From an uncultured Actinomycetes bacterium (lineage in GTDB: Bacteria; Actinomycetota; Acidimicrobiia; Acidimicrobiales; Ilumatobacteraceae): 6,293 bases of DNA. Positions 6,169-6,293 of the stretch are shown in pieces; position 1 is the first letter of the stretch, and every line of letters starts with the position of its first letter. The stretch lies in the NCBI GenBank assembly GCA_903925985.1, contig CAIYHK010000224.1:1-6293 (forward strand), written 5' to 3'. The notes beneath the pieces are model-generated. The model saw only the letters and a program-made list of their open reading frames with translations, ran no database searches and was not told where the DNA came from. The translations under genes and the position numbers were made by a program.

Positions 6169-6293
6169 GTGATCCCTTCCTTCACGGCAAGTTCCACCAT
6201 CACCGAGAAAACCTCGGATCAGGATGTCGCACTCGACAACCCTTGGATCGTGCTTGTTTGGAATGACCCGATCAATCTGATGTCGTATGTCAC
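6169..6293 (+). CDS. clpS: ATP-dependent Clp protease adaptor ClpS (N-terminal 41 codons; runs off right edge)
   Basis: Reading plus from GTG 6169 gives a short variable N-tail followed by NPWIVLVWNDPINLMSYV (residues 24-41). This matches the start of the ClpS core, where the W-x-V-x-V-x-N/D-D-x-x-N-x-M-x-Y-V segment begins the adaptor fold and contributes to the pocket that binds N-degron substrates for ClpA/ClpC. An in-frame TGA at 6163-6165 limits the start, and GTG 6169 is the only start codon before the conserved core. No clear Shine-Dalgarno is visible, so leaderless translation is possible. The gene is divergent from ctaB, with only about 29 bp between starts (17 if ctaB begins at TTG 6151). 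The adaptor's distal half is outside the window. Confidence 0.88.
   Translation, partial: MIPSFTASSTITEKTSDQDVALDNPWIVLVWNDPINLMSYV

Overview
The window holds most of a terminal-oxidase locus, all read from the minus strand, plus the start of a divergent clpS gene at the right end. In transcription order (right to left) the genes are: ctaB (haem O synthase); a 144-168 bp gap region; a divergent haem-copper oxidase subunit I; a subunit III-like protein; a membrane protein that looks like actinobacterial subunit IV (CtaF) with a large C-terminal extension; ctaC, a subunit II fused to a c-type cytochrome domain; and the first 155 codons of a conventional ctaD, which runs off the left edge. The five oxidase genes are packed with 4-bp overlaps or gaps of 5-16 bp and probably form one translationally coupled operon. 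There is no gene-free stretch over 300 bases.

The organism is most likely an actinobacterium outside the classical high-GC groups. The CtaF-like N-terminus and the divergent ctaB/clpS pair fit Actinomycetota. The caa3-type subunit II with its own haem c, and the ctaD motif TMHATTM, differ from the Mycobacterium/Streptomyces arrangement, where subunit II has no cytochrome domain. Moderate GC and this gene set would fit an aquatic Acidimicrobiia-type lineage. This placement is inference.

The main discovery candidate is the 540-residue subunit I paralogue at 3440-5062. Its framework is unmistakably family A subunit I (TSTDHKKIG near the N-terminus, VPIQVGA after helix II, YWGPKLWGR, and DPWNAHTLEWATPSP near the C-terminus). 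By motif alignment, every one of the six universal histidines that hold the low-spin haem, the high-spin haem and CuB is replaced: Phe88, Gln249, Gln300, Gln301, Glu388 and Ile390. The D-channel Asp and Glu are also gone. The reading frame is intact, has a ribosome binding site and sits first in the operon, so it looks like a preserved protein that has lost its cofactors rather than a decaying pseudogene. The next gene, subunit III-like, has likewise lost the polar signature residues of its family. The two may form a haem-free scaffold or accessory module that works beside the real caa3 oxidase encoded by ctaC and ctaD.

Together the locus would supply haem O (CtaB), the electron-accepting cytochrome c/CuA subunit (CtaC), the catalytic subunit (CtaD) and three membrane partners of unusual type. 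ClpS, read the other way, is an adaptor for ClpAP/ClpCP proteolysis and is not obviously connected to respiration.
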